From a virus: a stretch of DNA of 31,394 bases. The notes beneath the pieces are model-generated. The model saw only the letters and a list, made by a program, of their open reading frames with translations, ran no database searches and was not told the origin of the DNA. Below, piece after piece: positions 31,345-31,394 of the stretch (positions are counted from its first letter, which is position 1; every line of letters starts with the position of its first letter). The stretch is taken from the IMG/VR virus record IMGVR_UViG_3300006080_000008, positions 1 through 31,394 of that record; one strand, written 5' to 3'. The translations under genes were made by a program, and so were the position numbers.

Positions 31345-31360
31345 GGCACAGCGCTGTGCC
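31345..31360. other. 16-bp perfect palindrome GGCACAGCGCTGTGCC
   Basis: A perfect inverted repeat without a loop, about 110 bases upstream of the GTG start at 31233. It may be an operator or a chance GC-rich palindrome. The rest of 31254-31394 shows no clear gene. Confidence 0.35.
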
Positions 31361-31394
31361 GGATGGGCAAGACCCCTCCACAAACGATAGACTG

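Noticed and set aside
1-31394. tRNA genes and insertion sequences
   Set aside because: No cloverleaf-like sequences, transposase frames or terminal inverted repeats were noticed on reading, although no search program was run.

Overview
This window looks like a fragment of a GC-rich, tailed double-stranded DNA phage of short-tailed (podovirus-like) type, or a prophage of one. It is not ordinary chromosome. The rightward genes follow the T7 virion gene order: scaffold candidate, major capsid protein, connector/adaptor, beta-propeller-like nozzle, several ejection-type internal virion proteins, then lysis genes. Portal and terminase are not seen and probably lie off the left edge. A serine recombinase beside two small DNA-binding proteins suggests a temperate life style. 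The host cannot be named from the sequence.

Layout. (1) 1-17746, + strand: tightly packed virion genes, many with 1-4 base overlaps. They include a Gln-rich scaffold candidate (cut by the window edge), capsid, two parallel beta-helix proteins, adaptor, nozzle, and a run of internal virion protein candidates ending in a 1932-residue protein with an LPD38-like segment. (2) 17802-22572, + strand: a small virion protein, a LamG-like lectin protein, an amidase endolysin, small membrane proteins and a collagen-like protein. (3) 22583-24294, - strand: a Sak4-like ATPase and a Cas4/RecB-like nuclease, probably a recombination pair. (4) 24354-24913, + strand: a small protein and a PD-(D/E)XK resolvase-like nuclease. 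(5) 24910-27458, - strand: Cro/C1-type regulator, serine recombinase, winged-helix protein and small unknowns. (6) 27713-31233, - strand: RadC-like JAMM protein, SprT-like metallopeptidase, zinc-knuckle protein and unknowns, ending at a clear intrinsic terminator at 27652-27693.

The most striking signal is a dispersed palindrome, TTGAC-N8-GTCAA. It occurs nine times exactly and nine more times with one mismatch, in both coding and intergenic DNA. About 0.03 exact copies would be expected by chance at uniform base composition. Several copies sit at control points: over the -35 of a leftward promoter (30797), just beyond the terminator (27567), in the divergent gap (24318), over a start codon (2331) and in the only sizeable gap of the late operon (17765). 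This resembles the dispersed repressor sites of phage L5 (stoperators) and phiC31 (conserved inverted repeats), but the motif is different and here the binding protein is unknown. A second recurring signal is a conserved ribosome-binding leader, core GGGGACT, before six leftward genes.
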